Shown here: piece after piece, positions 16,619 through 24,181 of the stretch
Position numbering within the stretch: the first letter of the stretch is position 1
Layout of the letters: every line of letters starts with the position of its first letter
Assembly: GCF_004798685.1 (NCBI RefSeq)
Contig: NZ_CP039291.1
Location: forward strand, 620,001-684,000
Length of the DNA stretch: 64,000 bases
From: Cellulomonas shaoxiangyii
Lineage (GTDB): Bacteria; Actinomycetota; Actinomycetes; Actinomycetales; Cellulomonadaceae
Direction: 5' to 3'
Notes under the pieces: generated by a model
Told to the model about the DNA's origin: nothing
What the model saw: the letters and a program-made list of their open reading frames with translations, nothing else
Databases searched by the model: none
Program-made: the position numbers and the translations under genes

Positions 16619-16996
16619 ATGCCACCGCGCCGCCGCACCGACCCCGCCGACGGGCGGGCCGCGCTCGCCGCCTGGCGGGCCGACCCGGAGGCGGCCACCG
16701 TCCGGGACCGCCGCACCGCCGTGCGGTTCACGCTCGAGGAGCTGGCCGACGTGGCGCCCGGCAACTCGGTCGAGGTCCGCGTGCCCCCGGACGGCGCGGT
16801 GCAGGCCGTCGAGGGCCCGCGGCACACCCGCGGCACCCCGCCGAACGTCGTCGAGACCGACCCGGCCACGTGGCTCGCCCTCGCGACCGGCCGCACGACG
16901 TGGCACGAGGCGGTGGCCGCCGGCCGCGTGCACGCGTCGGGGGAGCGGGCGGACCTGTCGGTGCTCCTGCCCCTGCAGGCGGCCCGCGAGCGCTGA
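16619..16996 (+). CDS. SCP2-like (sterol carrier family) protein
   Basis: A 125-residue cytoplasmic protein beginning [19 protein letters not shown], with the stretch [20 protein letters not shown] and later [20 protein letters not shown] and [18 protein letters not shown], which matches the bacterial SCP ortholog family found beside purF in many actinobacteria. The fold is that of small sterol/lipid carrier proteins; the ligand in bacteria is unknown. The neighbouring purF-purM location fits the family's usual context. Confidence 0.75.
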   Translation: MPPRRRTDPADGRAALAAWRADPEAATVRDRRTAVRFTLEELADVAPGNSVEVRVPPDGAVQAVEGPRHTRGTPPNVVETDPATWLALATGRTTWHEAVAAGRVHASGERADLSVLLPLQAARER

Positions 16997-17023
16997 CGAC
17001 CGGCCGTCGCGCGGCCCCTCGCC

Positions 17024-17029
17024 TACGAT
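17024..17029 (+). promoter_or_regulatory. -10 element for a leaderless start
   Basis: TACGAT lies 6 nt before the GTG at 17036 of the small membrane protein gene. Confidence 0.5.
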
Positions 17030-17035
17030 CGACGT

Positions 17036-17512
17036 GTGCCCGAGCCCCACGCCGACGACGACCGGCCCACCCCCGACCGCCCCGCGGGCCTGCCCGCGGA
17101 CGCCGTCGACGGCGGCGCCGGGGCCCCGGCGGACCCGCGCCCCGTCGCGGACCCCTCCGGTGCCACGGCGTCCGCTGCGGCACCGGCCACGGACGGCCCA
17201 CCCGCCCCGGCCGTCCCGTCGGAGGAGGAGCTCGAGCGCGTCGCCACGCCCGCGACGGTCCGCCGCGCCCCGCGGTACGGCGCCTTCCTGGTGACGGGTG
17301 CGCTGGTCGGGGCCGTCCTCGGGCTCGTCCTCGCGGCGGTGCTCGCGCCCGACGGCGCGGCGGCGGGCGGCGACGGCGGGGTGCTGCCGTTCCTCGGCGG
17401 CGAGAACGCCGTGCGCGCGTTCTGCGCGGTGGCCGGCGCGTTCCTCGGCGTGCTCGTCGGGGGCCTGCTCGCGGTGCTCGCGGACCGGCGCAGCACGCGC
17501 CGGCAGCGCTGA
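17036..17512 (+). CDS. small two-helix membrane protein of unknown function
   Basis: A 158-residue protein with a disordered acidic and Pro/Ala-rich N-terminal half (residues 1-75), then two membrane helices (FLVTGALVGAVLGLVLAAVL, and AFCAVAGAFLGVLVGGLLAVL) joined by a Gly-rich loop, and a short basic end RRSTRRQR that should face the cytoplasm. Such proteins are often found next to purF in actinobacteria, but no function is known to me. Transcription starts at the GTG; purF follows after 76 bp. Confidence 0.75.
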   Translation: MPEPHADDDRPTPDRPAGLPADAVDGGAGAPADPRPVADPSGATASAAAPATDGPPAPAVPSEEELERVATPATVRRAPRYGAFLVTGALVGAVLGLVLAAVLAPDGAAAGGDGGVLPFLGGENAVRAFCAVAGAFLGVLVGGLLAVLADRRSTRRQR

Positions 17513-17576
17513 CCGGGCAGCCGACCCGCGTCCCCCCGTACGGCGACCGGGCAGGGCCTGGCAGCGTGAGGTGTGC

Positions 17577-17582
17577 CACCAT
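17577..17582 (+). promoter_or_regulatory. possible -10 element for purF
   Basis: CACCAT stands 6 nt before the GTG at 17589. The same TGCCACCAT context and spacing recurs before rtcB at 40502, which makes a leaderless start plausible for both. Confidence 0.35.
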
Positions 17583-17588
17583 GGTCGC

Positions 17589-19136
17589 GTGGCCCCCCGC
17601 GCAGACGGACGTCTGAACCACGACCTCCTTCCCGGCGAGAAAGGCCCGCAGGACGCCTGCGGCGTCTTCGGCGTCTGGGCTCCCGGCGAAGAGGTCGCCA
17701 AGCTCACCTACTTCGGGCTCTACGCGCTGCAGCACCGCGGGCAGGAGTCGGCGGGCATCGCGACCTCGAACGGCCGGCAGCTGCTCGTCTACAAGGACAT
17801 GGGCCTCGTCTCCCAGGTCTTCGACGAGACGGCGCTGAACGCCCTGCAGGGGCACATCGCCATCGGGCACGCGCGCTACTCCACGACCGGCCGGTCCACC
17901 TGGGAGAACGCGCAGCCGACGCTCGGCGCCACGGCAGCCGGCACGGTCGCCCTCGGGCACAACGGCAACCTCACGAACTCGGCGGAGCTGGTCCAGCTCG
18001 TCGAGGAGCGGTACGGGCCGCAGCGCCGCGGTGAGCTCGCCCGCGGCAACACCACCGACACCGCGCTCATCACCGCGCTGCTCGCGGGCGACCCCGACCA
18101 CACGCTCGAGGCCACGGCGCTCGAGGTGCTGCCGCGCCTGCGCGGCGCGTTCTGCCTCGTCTTCATGGACGAGCGCACGCTGTACGCCGCGCGTGACCCG
18201 CAGGGCGTGCGCCCGCTCGTGCTCGGGCGGCTGGAGCGCGGGTGGGTCGTCGCGTCGGAGACGTCGGCGCTCGACATCGTCGGCGCCTCGTTCGTGCGGG
18301 AGGTCGAGCCCGGCGAGTTCATCGCGATCGACGCGGACGGCCTGCGCTCGCAGCGGTTCGCCCCGGTCGACCGCGCCGGGTGCGTCTTCGAGTACGTCTA
18401 CCTGGCGCGCCCCGACACGTCGATCAAGGGCCGCTCGGTGCACGCCGCGCGGGTGGCGATGGGCCGCCGCCTGGCGCAGGAGCACCCGGTCGAGGCCGAC
18501 CTCGTCATCCCGGTGCCCGAGTCGGGCACGCCCGCGGCGGTCGGCTACGCCGCCGAGTCCGGCATCCCGTTCGGGCAGGGCCTGACCAAGAACGCGTACG
18601 TGGGGCGCACGTTCATCCAGCCGTCGCAGACCCTGCGCCAGCTCGGCATCCGGCTCAAGCTCAACCCGCTGCGCGACGTCATCCGCGGCAAGCGCCTCGT
18701 CGTCGTGGACGACTCGATCGTCCGCGGCAACACGCAGCGCGCCCTCGTGCGGATGCTGCGCGAGGCGGGTGCGGCCGAGGTGCACGTGCGCATCAGCTCG
18801 CCCCCGGTGAAGTGGCCGTGCTTCTACGGCATCGACTTCGCCTCGCGCGCCGAGCTCATCGCCAACGGGCTCTCGCCGGAGGAGATCGGGTCGTCCCTCG
18901 GGGCCGACTCCCTCGGCTACATCTCGGAGGCGGGCATGGTCGCCGCGACGGAGCAGCCCGCGACGCAGCTGTGCACGGCGTGCTTCAGCGGCCGCTACCC
19001 GATCGAGCTGCCGTCGGGCGAGGAGCTCGGCAAGCACCTGCTCGAGCAGAACCAGCTGCCCCTCGGCGCGCCCGAGGACGGCCTGCTGTCGATCGTCCCC
19101 ACGGCCGGTGGCGCGAGCGCGCTGGAGCACCCGTGA
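17589..19136 (+). CDS. purF: amidophosphoribosyltransferase
   Basis: A 515-residue enzyme for the first committed purine step, transferring glutamine amide nitrogen to PRPP. A 23-residue propeptide precedes Cys24 of QDACGVFGVW, the N-terminal nucleophile of the glutaminase domain after processing. The C-terminal phosphoribosyltransferase half has the PRPP motif RLVVVDDSIVRGNTQ, and Cys residues near the end (QLCTACFSGRYPIELP) fit the Fe-S type PurF. GTG 17589 is chosen because it gives the normal propeptide. Overlaps purM by 4 nt. Confidence 0.96.
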   Translation: MAPRADGRLNHDLLPGEKGPQDACGVFGVWAPGEEVAKLTYFGLYALQHRGQESAGIATSNGRQLLVYKDMGLVSQVFDETALNALQGHIAIGHARYSTTGRSTWENAQPTLGATAAGTVALGHNGNLTNSAELVQLVEERYGPQRRGELARGNTTDTALITALLAGDPDHTLEATALEVLPRLRGAFCLVFMDERTLYAARDPQGVRPLVLGRLERGWVVASETSALDIVGASFVREVEPGEFIAIDADGLRSQRFAPVDRAGCVFEYVYLARPDTSIKGRSVHAARVAMGRRLAQEHPVEADLVIPVPESGTPAAVGYAAESGIPFGQGLTKNAYVGRTFIQPSQTLRQLGIRLKLNPLRDVIRGKRLVVVDDSIVRGNTQRALVRMLREAGAAEVHVRISSPPVKWPCFYGIDFASRAELIANGLSPEEIGSSLGADSLGYISEAGMVAATEQPATQLCTACFSGRYPIELPSGEELGKHLLEQNQLPLGAPEDGLLSIVPTAGGASALEHP

Positions 19137-20257
19137 GCGCCGTGACGCAGCCCGTGACGTACGCGTCGGCGGGCGTCGACACGCACGCGGGCGACAGGGC
19201 CGTCGAGCTCATGAAGGACGCCGTGCGCGCGACCCACGGGCCGCAGGTGCTCGGCGGGGTAGGCGGGTTCGCCGGCCTGTTCGACGCGAGCGCGCTGACG
19301 GCGTACCGGCGGCCGCTGCTGGCGACCTCGACCGACGGGGTCGGCACGAAGGTCGCCATCGCGCAGGCGCTCGACGTGCACGACACGATCGGCTTCGACC
19401 TGGTCGGCATGGTCGTCGACGACATCGTCGTGGTGGGCGCGAAGCCGCTGTTCATGACCGACTACATCGCGTGCGGGCGCGTCGTGCCCGAGCGGATCGC
19501 GGACGTGGTGCGCGGCATCGCGGCGGCGTGCTCCGTCGCGGGGACGGCCCTGGTCGGCGGCGAGACCGCCGAGCACCCGGGACTGCTAGGCCCCGACGAG
19601 TACGACGTGGCCGGTGCGGCGACGGGCGTCGTCGAGGCCGACGGGCTGCTCGGCCCGGACCGGGTCCGAGCCGGCGACGTGCTCGTCGCGCTCGGGTCCT
19701 CGGGGCTGCACTCCAACGGCTACTCGCTGGTGCGCCGCGTCATCCAGGTCGCCGGGTGGGGCCTCGAGCGGCACGTCGACACCCTCGGCCGGACGCTGGG
19801 CGAGGAGCTGCTCGAGCCCACGCGCGTCTACGCCGCCGACTGCCTCGCGCTGGTCGACGCGTTCGGCGCCGATCAGGTGCACGCGTTCAGTCACGTGACG
19901 GGTGGCGGACTCGCCGCGAACGTCGCGCGCGTGCTGCCGCCCGGACTGGTCGCCGACGTCGACCGCGCGGCGTGGGAGCTCCCGCCGGTGTTCGGCCTCG
20001 TGCAGCAGCTGGGCCGGGTGCCGTGGGGCGACCTGGAGGGGACCCTGAACCTCGGCGTCGGCATGGTCGCCATCGTCGCGCCGGACGTCGCGGAGGACGT
20101 GCAGCGGGCCGCTCGCGACCGTGGCGTGCCCGCGTGGGTGCTGGGCGCCGTGCGTCCGCCGACGGACGACGACGCGGCGTCACCGGACGTGGTGGCGGGC
20201 ACCAAGGGCGTGCAGGGCGGCGCCGTGCGCATGCGCGGGGCCTACCGGGCCGGCTGA
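19133..20257 (+). CDS. purM: phosphoribosylformylglycinamidine cyclo-ligase (AIR synthetase)
   Basis: A 374-residue enzyme converting FGAM to aminoimidazole ribotide. Family motifs are YASAGVDTHAGDRAVELMK, STDGVGTKVAIAQAL, DDIVVVGAKPLFMTDYIACG, GGETAEHPGL and SSGLHSNGYSLVR, with HVTGGGLAANVARVLP near the ATP site. The GTG overlaps the purF stop (GTGA), so the two are translationally coupled. It converges on the DUF3073 gene across ~230 bp that hold an imperfect hairpin. Confidence 0.96.
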   Translation: MSAVTQPVTYASAGVDTHAGDRAVELMKDAVRATHGPQVLGGVGGFAGLFDASALTAYRRPLLATSTDGVGTKVAIAQALDVHDTIGFDLVGMVVDDIVVVGAKPLFMTDYIACGRVVPERIADVVRGIAAACSVAGTALVGGETAEHPGLLGPDEYDVAGAATGVVEADGLLGPDRVRAGDVLVALGSSGLHSNGYSLVRRVIQVAGWGLERHVDTLGRTLGEELLEPTRVYAADCLALVDAFGADQVHAFSHVTGGGLAANVARVLPPGLVADVDRAAWELPPVFGLVQQLGRVPWGDLEGTLNLGVGMVAIVAPDVAEDVQRAARDRGVPAWVLGAVRPPTDDDAASPDVVAGTKGVQGGAVRMRGAYRAG

Positions 20258-20353
20258 CGGGCTGCGGGCGCCCGTCGCGCCGAGCGGGCACGGGTGACGA
20301 GGCCCGGACCCCGCCCGGGCGCCCCGGGCGTCACGGCGGCGGCAGGACGGCAG

Positions 20354-20392
20354 CCCGCCCTGCCTGCCGCGGTGGTGCGGCGGGCGGGACGG
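20354..20392. terminator. imperfect GC hairpin between purM and DUF3073
   Basis: CCCGCCCTGCC-TGCCGC pairs with GCGGC-GGGCGGGACGGG across a 6-nt loop with bulges. Located between converging genes, it could end transcripts from both sides. Confidence 0.4.
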
Positions 20393-20487
20393 GCCACCGA
20401 CGGCGCCAGGACGGCGACGACGTGAGGAGTGACGCGATCATCGAGCCGCGTCACCGCGTACGAGATCGGGGCGGTGTGCCGAGCGCG

Positions 20488-20700
20488 TCAGCGCTCGTCG
20501 TCACCCGGGGACCAGGGGTCCCAGCTCCTGGGGTCGTCGTCGTCCGTGCTGACCGCGCTGCGGCGGCTGTCCGTGACGACATCGTTTCGGCTACGCGACG
20601 AGAGCTCCTGCTCGAGGGCCCTGTAGTTGGTGTCCGGGCTGAAGTACTTCAGCTCCCGGGCCACCTTCGTCTGCTTTGCCTTCTGACGGCCGCGCCCCAT
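20488..20700 (-). CDS. DUF3073-domain protein
   Basis: A 70-residue protein starting MGRGRQKAKQTKVARELKY with FSPDTNYRALEQEL, the hallmark of the actinobacterial DUF3073 family; the rest is acidic and low complexity. The basic N-terminus suggests nucleic acid contact but no function is established. GAGGGGG lies just before the ATG. In Streptomyces and relatives this gene sits between purM and bldC, as here. Confidence 0.9.
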   Translation of the reverse strand: MGRGRQKAKQTKVARELKYFSPDTNYRALEQELSSRSRNDVVTDSRRSAVSTDDDDPRSWDPWSPGDDER

Positions 20701-21190
20701 GGCATCGACCCCCTCTAACGTGGAAGCGGGGCGGCTCCGTGCTGACACGAGCGGCCCCGGGGTGCTGTTGAGTCTCTTCGTGTGGCAACGGTACATGGTC
20801 GCGATCCATTCCGACCACCGGCGCGCCCTTCGCGGGCGCCGTGGGCGCCGGGGGTCCTGCTGTCGCGTCCCGGCCGCCCGCACCGGGGCCCGGCGTCGGC
20901 ACCGCGGGCGCGGCCGGTCGCGGCGTGTCCACCGACGCTGCGGAGCCGGAGCGTCGGGCCGAGCGACCTGCGGGCCGCCGGGCGGAGGCACGGGGGCGCC
21001 TGGGTGCTGCGTCCCACGTACTGATACGCATGAGTAACGGAGATGCCTCCGAGTGGGTGAAACGTGAGTGACGTGCGTCGCCTGATCGGCTGAACGCCGC
21101 AGATCGGTGAGCTCTCCGGCCCGCCCGAACGCTGTCCGAGGCGCATCTGCGCTGATCAGAGGGTTGAAGCCCGGGTCACACGGCGGGTTG

Positions 21191-21211
21191 GCGGGGCCCG
21201 CCGGGCCCCGC
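21191..21211. other. GC hairpin upstream of bldC
   Basis: GCGGGGCCC (21191-21199) and GGGCCCCGC (21203-21211) form a perfect 9-bp stem with a 3-nt loop. It lies upstream of the putative bldC promoter and may be a terminator for an upstream transcript. Confidence 0.45.
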
Positions 21212-21244
21212 GCTACGCCCTCGGCGGAAAGGAAGCCACTCAGG

Positions 21245-21274
21245 TTGGCTGTCCGGATTGGGCAGGTTTACGCT
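21245..21274 (+). promoter_or_regulatory. putative bldC promoter
   Basis: TTGGCT (21245-21250) and TACGCT (21269-21274) with an 18-bp spacer fit a housekeeping-sigma promoter; transcription from about 21281 would give a leader of ~195 nt. Confidence 0.4.
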
Positions 21275-21475
21275 GGATCACACGGCGCCCGACGGGACGC
21301 CGGAGGGAGGTCGGACGTGCGACGCCGGCCACGCGAGGCGCCACCTCGCTGTGTCCAGGACTGCCGCATGTGTCAGATTCGTCCATGCTAAAAGGAGCAC
21401 GCGGCGCCGCGAGCTCACCACGGTCAGTCAGCGGAAGAAGCCCGTCGCCTGCCCGAACCGACAGAGGAGGAATCC

Positions 21476-21685
21476 ATGTCCGCTCACTCGCCAGAGTCGG
21501 AGACTTTGCTCACGCCCTCGGAGGTCGCCACCCTCTTCCGGGTCGACCCGAAGACGGTGACCCGGTGGGCCAAGTCCGGGAAGCTCTCGTCCATCCGGAC
21601 GCTCGGCGGTCACCGCCGCTATCGGGAGTCCGAGGTCCGGGACCTGCTCAACGGCGTCCCGCAGCCCCGGCAGACCGCGTCCTGA
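21476..21685 (+). CDS. bldC: BldC, MerR-like developmental regulator
   Basis: A 69-residue protein that is essentially a single MerR-type winged helix: LLTPSEVATLFRVDPKTVTR, WAKSGKLSSIRTLGGHRRYR, ESEVRDLLNG. It lacks an effector domain. In Streptomyces BldC binds DNA cooperatively at direct repeats and holds back development; in a non-sporulating Cellulomonas its targets are unknown. AGAGGAGGAATCC gives a strong ribosome binding site. A 17-bp hairpin follows 134 bp downstream. Confidence 0.93.
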   Translation: MSAHSPESETLLTPSEVATLFRVDPKTVTRWAKSGKLSSIRTLGGHRRYRESEVRDLLNGVPQPRQTAS

Positions 21686-21819
21686 CCCCGTCCGCGACCG
21701 TCGCCGAGGTCGGGGCACGCGCACCGCGGGGGAGTGCGTGGGCCGACGGAACGGGTGACGGCCGTCCGGACGGGTCGGCGACGCGGCGCGGCGGTCACGC
21801 CGCGGACGAGCAGTGAGCC

Positions 21820-21857
21820 GCGAAGGCCGCGTCGGCACCAGCCGACGCGGCCTTCGC
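21820..21857 (+). terminator. hairpin terminator after bldC
   Basis: A perfect 17-bp stem (21820-21836 and 21841-21857) with the 4-nt loop ACCA, between bldC and the convergent DUF3618 gene. Confidence 0.8.
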
Positions 21858-21884
21858 CTGCGCCGGCCAGGCGCCGGGCGCGAC

Positions 21885-21938
21885 GAGACCTCCGGCCCGA
21901 GCCCGGTGCCCGAGGGCCCGGCTCGACCCGGAGGTCTC
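21885..21938 (-). terminator. second hairpin facing the DUF3618 operon
   Basis: GAGACCTCCGG (21885-21895) pairs with CCGGAGGTCTC (21928-21938) and an inner CGAGCC/GGCTCG stem forms in between; it probably ends the minus-strand transcript. Nothing else is seen in the gene-free stretch 21686-21999. Confidence 0.55.
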
Positions 21939-21999
21939 TCGTCTGTCGACGACGGTCCTTCGACGACGCCCCTGGACGGGCCCGTCGTGCTCAGGACGC

Positions 22000-22290
22000 C
22001 TAGCGCGTCACCTTGCGCACGATGCCGGCCACGACGAGCGCCGCCACGCCCCCGGCGACGGCGAAGATCTTGCGCGCCCGCGACCGGTCCTCCGGCAGGG
22101 CGGCGGCGTCGGTTGCGTCGAACACCAGGCGCTTGCCGTCGGCGACCAGCTTGTCCTTCTGCACGCGCGGGTCCAGGCGCTCGGCGAGCGCGTCGACCGT
22201 GGACGCCAGCTGGCCGCGGCTGACGACCACCTCGGCCTCCAGCTCGGTGATCTTCGGCGTCGTGATCCTCGTCGCCTCGTCCTCGCTCAT
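22000..22290 (-). CDS. DUF3618-domain membrane protein
   Basis: A 96-residue protein: acidic N-terminus, KITELEAEVVVSRGQLASTV then DALAERLDPR (the DUF3618 helix), a linker and one C-terminal membrane helix (IFAVAGGVAALVVAGIV) ending in basic RKVTR. Function unknown; such genes nearly always accompany an actinobacterial holin-family gene, as here, where the two overlap by 4 nt. Confidence 0.85.
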   Translation of the reverse strand: MSEDEATRITTPKITELEAEVVVSRGQLASTVDALAERLDPRVQKDKLVADGKRLVFDATDAAALPEDRSRARKIFAVAGGVAALVVAGIVRKVTR

Positions 22291-22721
22291 CCTCCGAACC
22301 CCTTCTTCACGGCGTCGACGTCCTCGTGCACGTTCTCCTTGGCCCGCTCGGGCGTGGGCGGCATGCCCTTCTGCAGACGCTTGACGCCCAGCAGGGCGAG
22401 CACGCCGGTCACGACCAGCAGCACCACGGTCACGATGAGCGCGGCGAGCCAGGCGTCGACGACGTTCGCGAGCGCGATGATGATCGTCGCGAGCAGCGTG
22501 CCGAACGCGTAGAGGCCGAGCACGCCCGCGGCGGCGAGAAGGCCCGCACCGATGCCGGCCTGCTTGGCCTTGGCGGCCATCTCGGCCTTGGCGAGGTCGA
22601 TCTCCGCGCGGACGAGGCGCGACGCCTGCTCGCTGAGGTCGCTGACCAGCTGGCCGAGGGACCGGTGGTCCTGGGGTGCGTCGGGGCGTGTGTCGCTCGC
22701 CCACCCGGAGTGCGTGACCAT
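22287..22721 (-). CDS. phage holin family (actinobacterial) membrane protein
   Basis: A 144-residue protein with an N-terminal amphipathic stretch (LGQLVSDLSEQASRLVRAEI, DLAKAEMAAKAKQ) and two membrane helices (AGLLAAAGVLGLYAFGTLLA, and AALIVTVVLLVVTGVLALLG), then a hydrophilic tail. This is the Phage_holin_3_6 family, which despite the name is chromosomal and not tied to lysis. ATG 22721 is preferred over the GTG two codons earlier because AGGAAGG then lies 8 nt upstream. Confidence 0.82.
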   Translation of the reverse strand: MVTHSGWASDTRPDAPQDHRSLGQLVSDLSEQASRLVRAEIDLAKAEMAAKAKQAGIGAGLLAAAGVLGLYAFGTLLATIIIALANVVDAWLAALIVTVVLLVVTGVLALLGVKRLQKGMPPTPERAKENVHEDVDAVKKGFGG

Positions 22722-22850
22722 CTCCACGACCTTCCTGCGATGTGCCCGCGCGGGGCGGGTCCCGGAGTGCTCAGTCTGCCGGTGCAGCCGCCGTCGCGCG
22801 AGGTCAGGGACCCGCAGACGTCGGGGGAGGGTCGTCGCCCCTGCGGGTGG

Positions 22851-23000
22851 TCAGTCGATCCAGGGGTGGACGAGGTCGCCGGCGGGGTGCGTCACCGCCG
22901 GCACCGGGATGACCGGCCCCGTGAGCCCCGGGGTGCCGGGCTGGGGGCGCGGGTCGAGCGGACGCGGCTGGGGACGGTCGGTGGTCGTCGTCATCGTCAC
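22851..23000 (-). CDS. likely 49-residue small protein
   Basis: A short frame with good codon bias encodes MTMTTTTDRPQPRPLDPRPQ, then PGTPGLTGPVIPVPAVTHPA and GDLVHPWID. It is Pro-rich, has no membrane segment and ends in a neat aromatic-acidic tail. AAGGAC lies 6 nt before the GTG at 23000; ATG 22994 is an alternative start. I recognise no family. A DosR-like box lies 68-81 bp upstream. Confidence 0.5.
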   Translation of the reverse strand: MTMTTTTDRPQPRPLDPRPQPGTPGLTGPVIPVPAVTHPAGDLVHPWID

Positions 23001-23067
23001 GGGACGGTCCTTCGTGCAGGGATCGGTCGGTACGACCCACGCTACGAGCGTCCCCGTGCACGGAGCC

Positions 23068-23090
23068 GGGACGTGAGTCCCGATCGGGAC
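23068..23090. promoter_or_regulatory. DosR-like box and overlapping palindrome
   Basis: GGGAC-GTGA-GTCCC (23068-23081) matches the core of the dormancy-regulator DosR/DevR site, and GTCCCGATCGGGAC (23077-23090) is a perfect 14-bp palindrome sharing one arm. Both are upstream of the small minus-strand gene. Confidence 0.45.
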
Positions 23091-23237
23091 ACGCCGGGCG
23101 CTGCTCGACCCGGACGGGGAGCGGAGGGAGGCGAGAGCCGGCGCTGCACGGTCCCGGACGCACCGACGGCCCTGGACACACCGACGGCCCTGGACGCACT
23201 GACGGCCCCGGCGGGCGTCCCGCGGGGCCGTCTGAGG

Positions 23238-23310
23238 TGGCTCCGACCGGCGTCGATCCGGTGACCTTTCGATTTTCAGTCGAACGCTCTACCAACTGAG
23301 CTACAGAGCC
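23238..23310 (-). tRNA. tRNA-Phe (GAA)
   Basis: A 73-nt cloverleaf on the minus strand: 5' GGCTCTGTAGCTCAGTTGG, anticodon loop CTGAAAA, T-arm with the ATCGACG loop, discriminator A. The acceptor stem pairs fully with one U-G. CCA is not encoded. Confidence 0.96.
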
Positions 23311-23349
23311 TCGCAGCGAGAGCGCCGGTCCGAAGACCGGCCCTCGCAG

Positions 23350-23423
23350 CGACCCCGACGGGACTTGAACCCGCGACCTCCGCCGTGACAGGGCGGCGCG
23401 CTAACCAACTGCGCTACGGGGCC
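23350..23423 (-). tRNA. tRNA-Asp (GTC)
   Basis: A 74-nt cloverleaf on the minus strand: 5' GGCCCCGTAGCGCAGTTGG, anticodon loop CTGTCAC, GGTTCAAGTCC T-loop, discriminator G. Confidence 0.96.
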
Positions 23424-23479
23424 TTGAAGCGGCCGTGACCGCTCAAAACCTACTGCTGATCCTGCTCTCGCAGGGTCCG

Positions 23480-23552
23480 TACCCCCAACGGGATTCGAAC
23501 CCGTGCTACCGCCGTGAAAGGGCGGGGTCCTAGGCCGCTAGACGATGAGGGC
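23480..23552 (-). tRNA. tRNA-Glu (TTC)
   Basis: A 73-nt cloverleaf on the minus strand: 5' GCCCTCATCGTCTAGCGG, anticodon loop CTTTCAC, GGTTCGAATCC T-loop, discriminator A. First in transcription order of the Glu-Asp-Phe cluster. The acceptor stem has wobble pairs at positions 1 and 5. Confidence 0.95.
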
Positions 23553-23725
23553 GTTTCCGCCCCGGACGTCGAGGCGTCGGATGACCGGTGTTAACCATAC
23601 GGGGTGGTCGGCCGGAACTCCAAAGCGAGCCTCCTCCAGGGCTGTCACCAGCGCAGATACCCCGCGGACGCGCGCCCACGGGTACCGGGGCGCGCCGTGG
23701 CCGCCCGCTCGGGGAGGATGGTCCC

Positions 23726-24079
23726 GTGGCCGACATGACGCGCGAGGAGTTCGAGGACGCGGTCCGCGACGCCCTCGACGAGATCCCGGCAGAGCTAGCG
23801 GCGATGATGGACAACGTCGTGGTGCTCGTCGAGGACCACGCACCCGCGGACGACCCCGAGCTGCTGGGCCTGTACGAGGGCACGCCGCTGACCGAGCGCG
23901 GGGAGTTCTGGGCCGCGGGGTCGCTGCCGGACCGCATCACGATCTACCGCCACCCGACGCTCGCCCTGTGCGCGGACCGCGACGAGGTCGTCGAGGAGGT
24001 CGCCGTGACGGTCGTCCACGAGATCGCCCACCACTTCGGCATCGACGACGACCGGCTGCACGCCCTCGGCTGGGGCTGA
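23726..24079 (+). CDS. zincin-like metallopeptidase family protein
   Basis: A 117-residue minimal metallopeptidase: MTREEFEDAVRDALDEIP, a middle segment EGTPLTERGEFWAAGSLPDR, and near the C-terminus VVHEIAHHFGIDDDRLHALG, an HExxHxxGxxD zinc-binding motif. This is the small zincin family (PF06262 type). Substrate unknown; no signal peptide. GTG 23726 is chosen because GGGGAGG lies 8 nt upstream; ATG 23735 is possible. Confidence 0.82.
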   Translation: MADMTREEFEDAVRDALDEIPAELAAMMDNVVVLVEDHAPADDPELLGLYEGTPLTERGEFWAAGSLPDRITIYRHPTLALCADRDEVVEEVAVTVVHEIAHHFGIDDDRLHALGWG

Positions 24080-24131
24080 CCGCGCCCGGCGCCGGCCGTG
24101 GTGCGGCGCTACGGCGGTCAGGCTCCGGGCA

Positions 24132-24171
24132 CGCGTGCACCCCGGGACGAGGGCGTCCCGGGGTGCACGCG
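24132..24171. terminator. bidirectional hairpin terminator
   Basis: A perfect 17-bp stem (24132-24148 and 24155-24171) with a 6-nt loop lies between the converging metallopeptidase and S1 protease genes. Confidence 0.85.
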
Positions 24172-24181
24172 CGGGGGCGGG

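Larger units (their letters stand above)
20701..21475. other. 775-bp non-coding region between DUF3073 and bldC
   Basis: No ORF with coding character is visible on either strand. The part from 21025 to 21190 is noticeably less GC-rich. It holds a 9-bp GC hairpin at 21191-21211, a promoter-like pair at 21245-21274, and ends with the bldC ribosome binding site, so bldC probably has a leader of some 200 nt. Only a 13-codon ORF (21030-21071) is seen and is not convincing. Confidence 0.6.

Noticed and set aside
14717..17707. 996-codon minus-strand open frame over rsgA, cenA and purine genes
   Set aside because: It is antisense to several clear genes and reads as Arg/Gly/Ala-rich low complexity, an effect of high GC content.
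21030..21071. 13-codon ORF MSNGDASEWVKRE upstream of bldC
   Set aside because: No ribosome binding site is evident and the length allows chance; could be a leader peptide but unsupported.
22287..22721. Prophage based on the holin-family name
   Set aside because: The actinobacterial holin family with DUF3618 is chromosomal; no other phage gene is present.
23238..23552. Integrated element at the tRNA cluster
   Set aside because: No integrase, no duplicated tRNA end and no composition change nearby.
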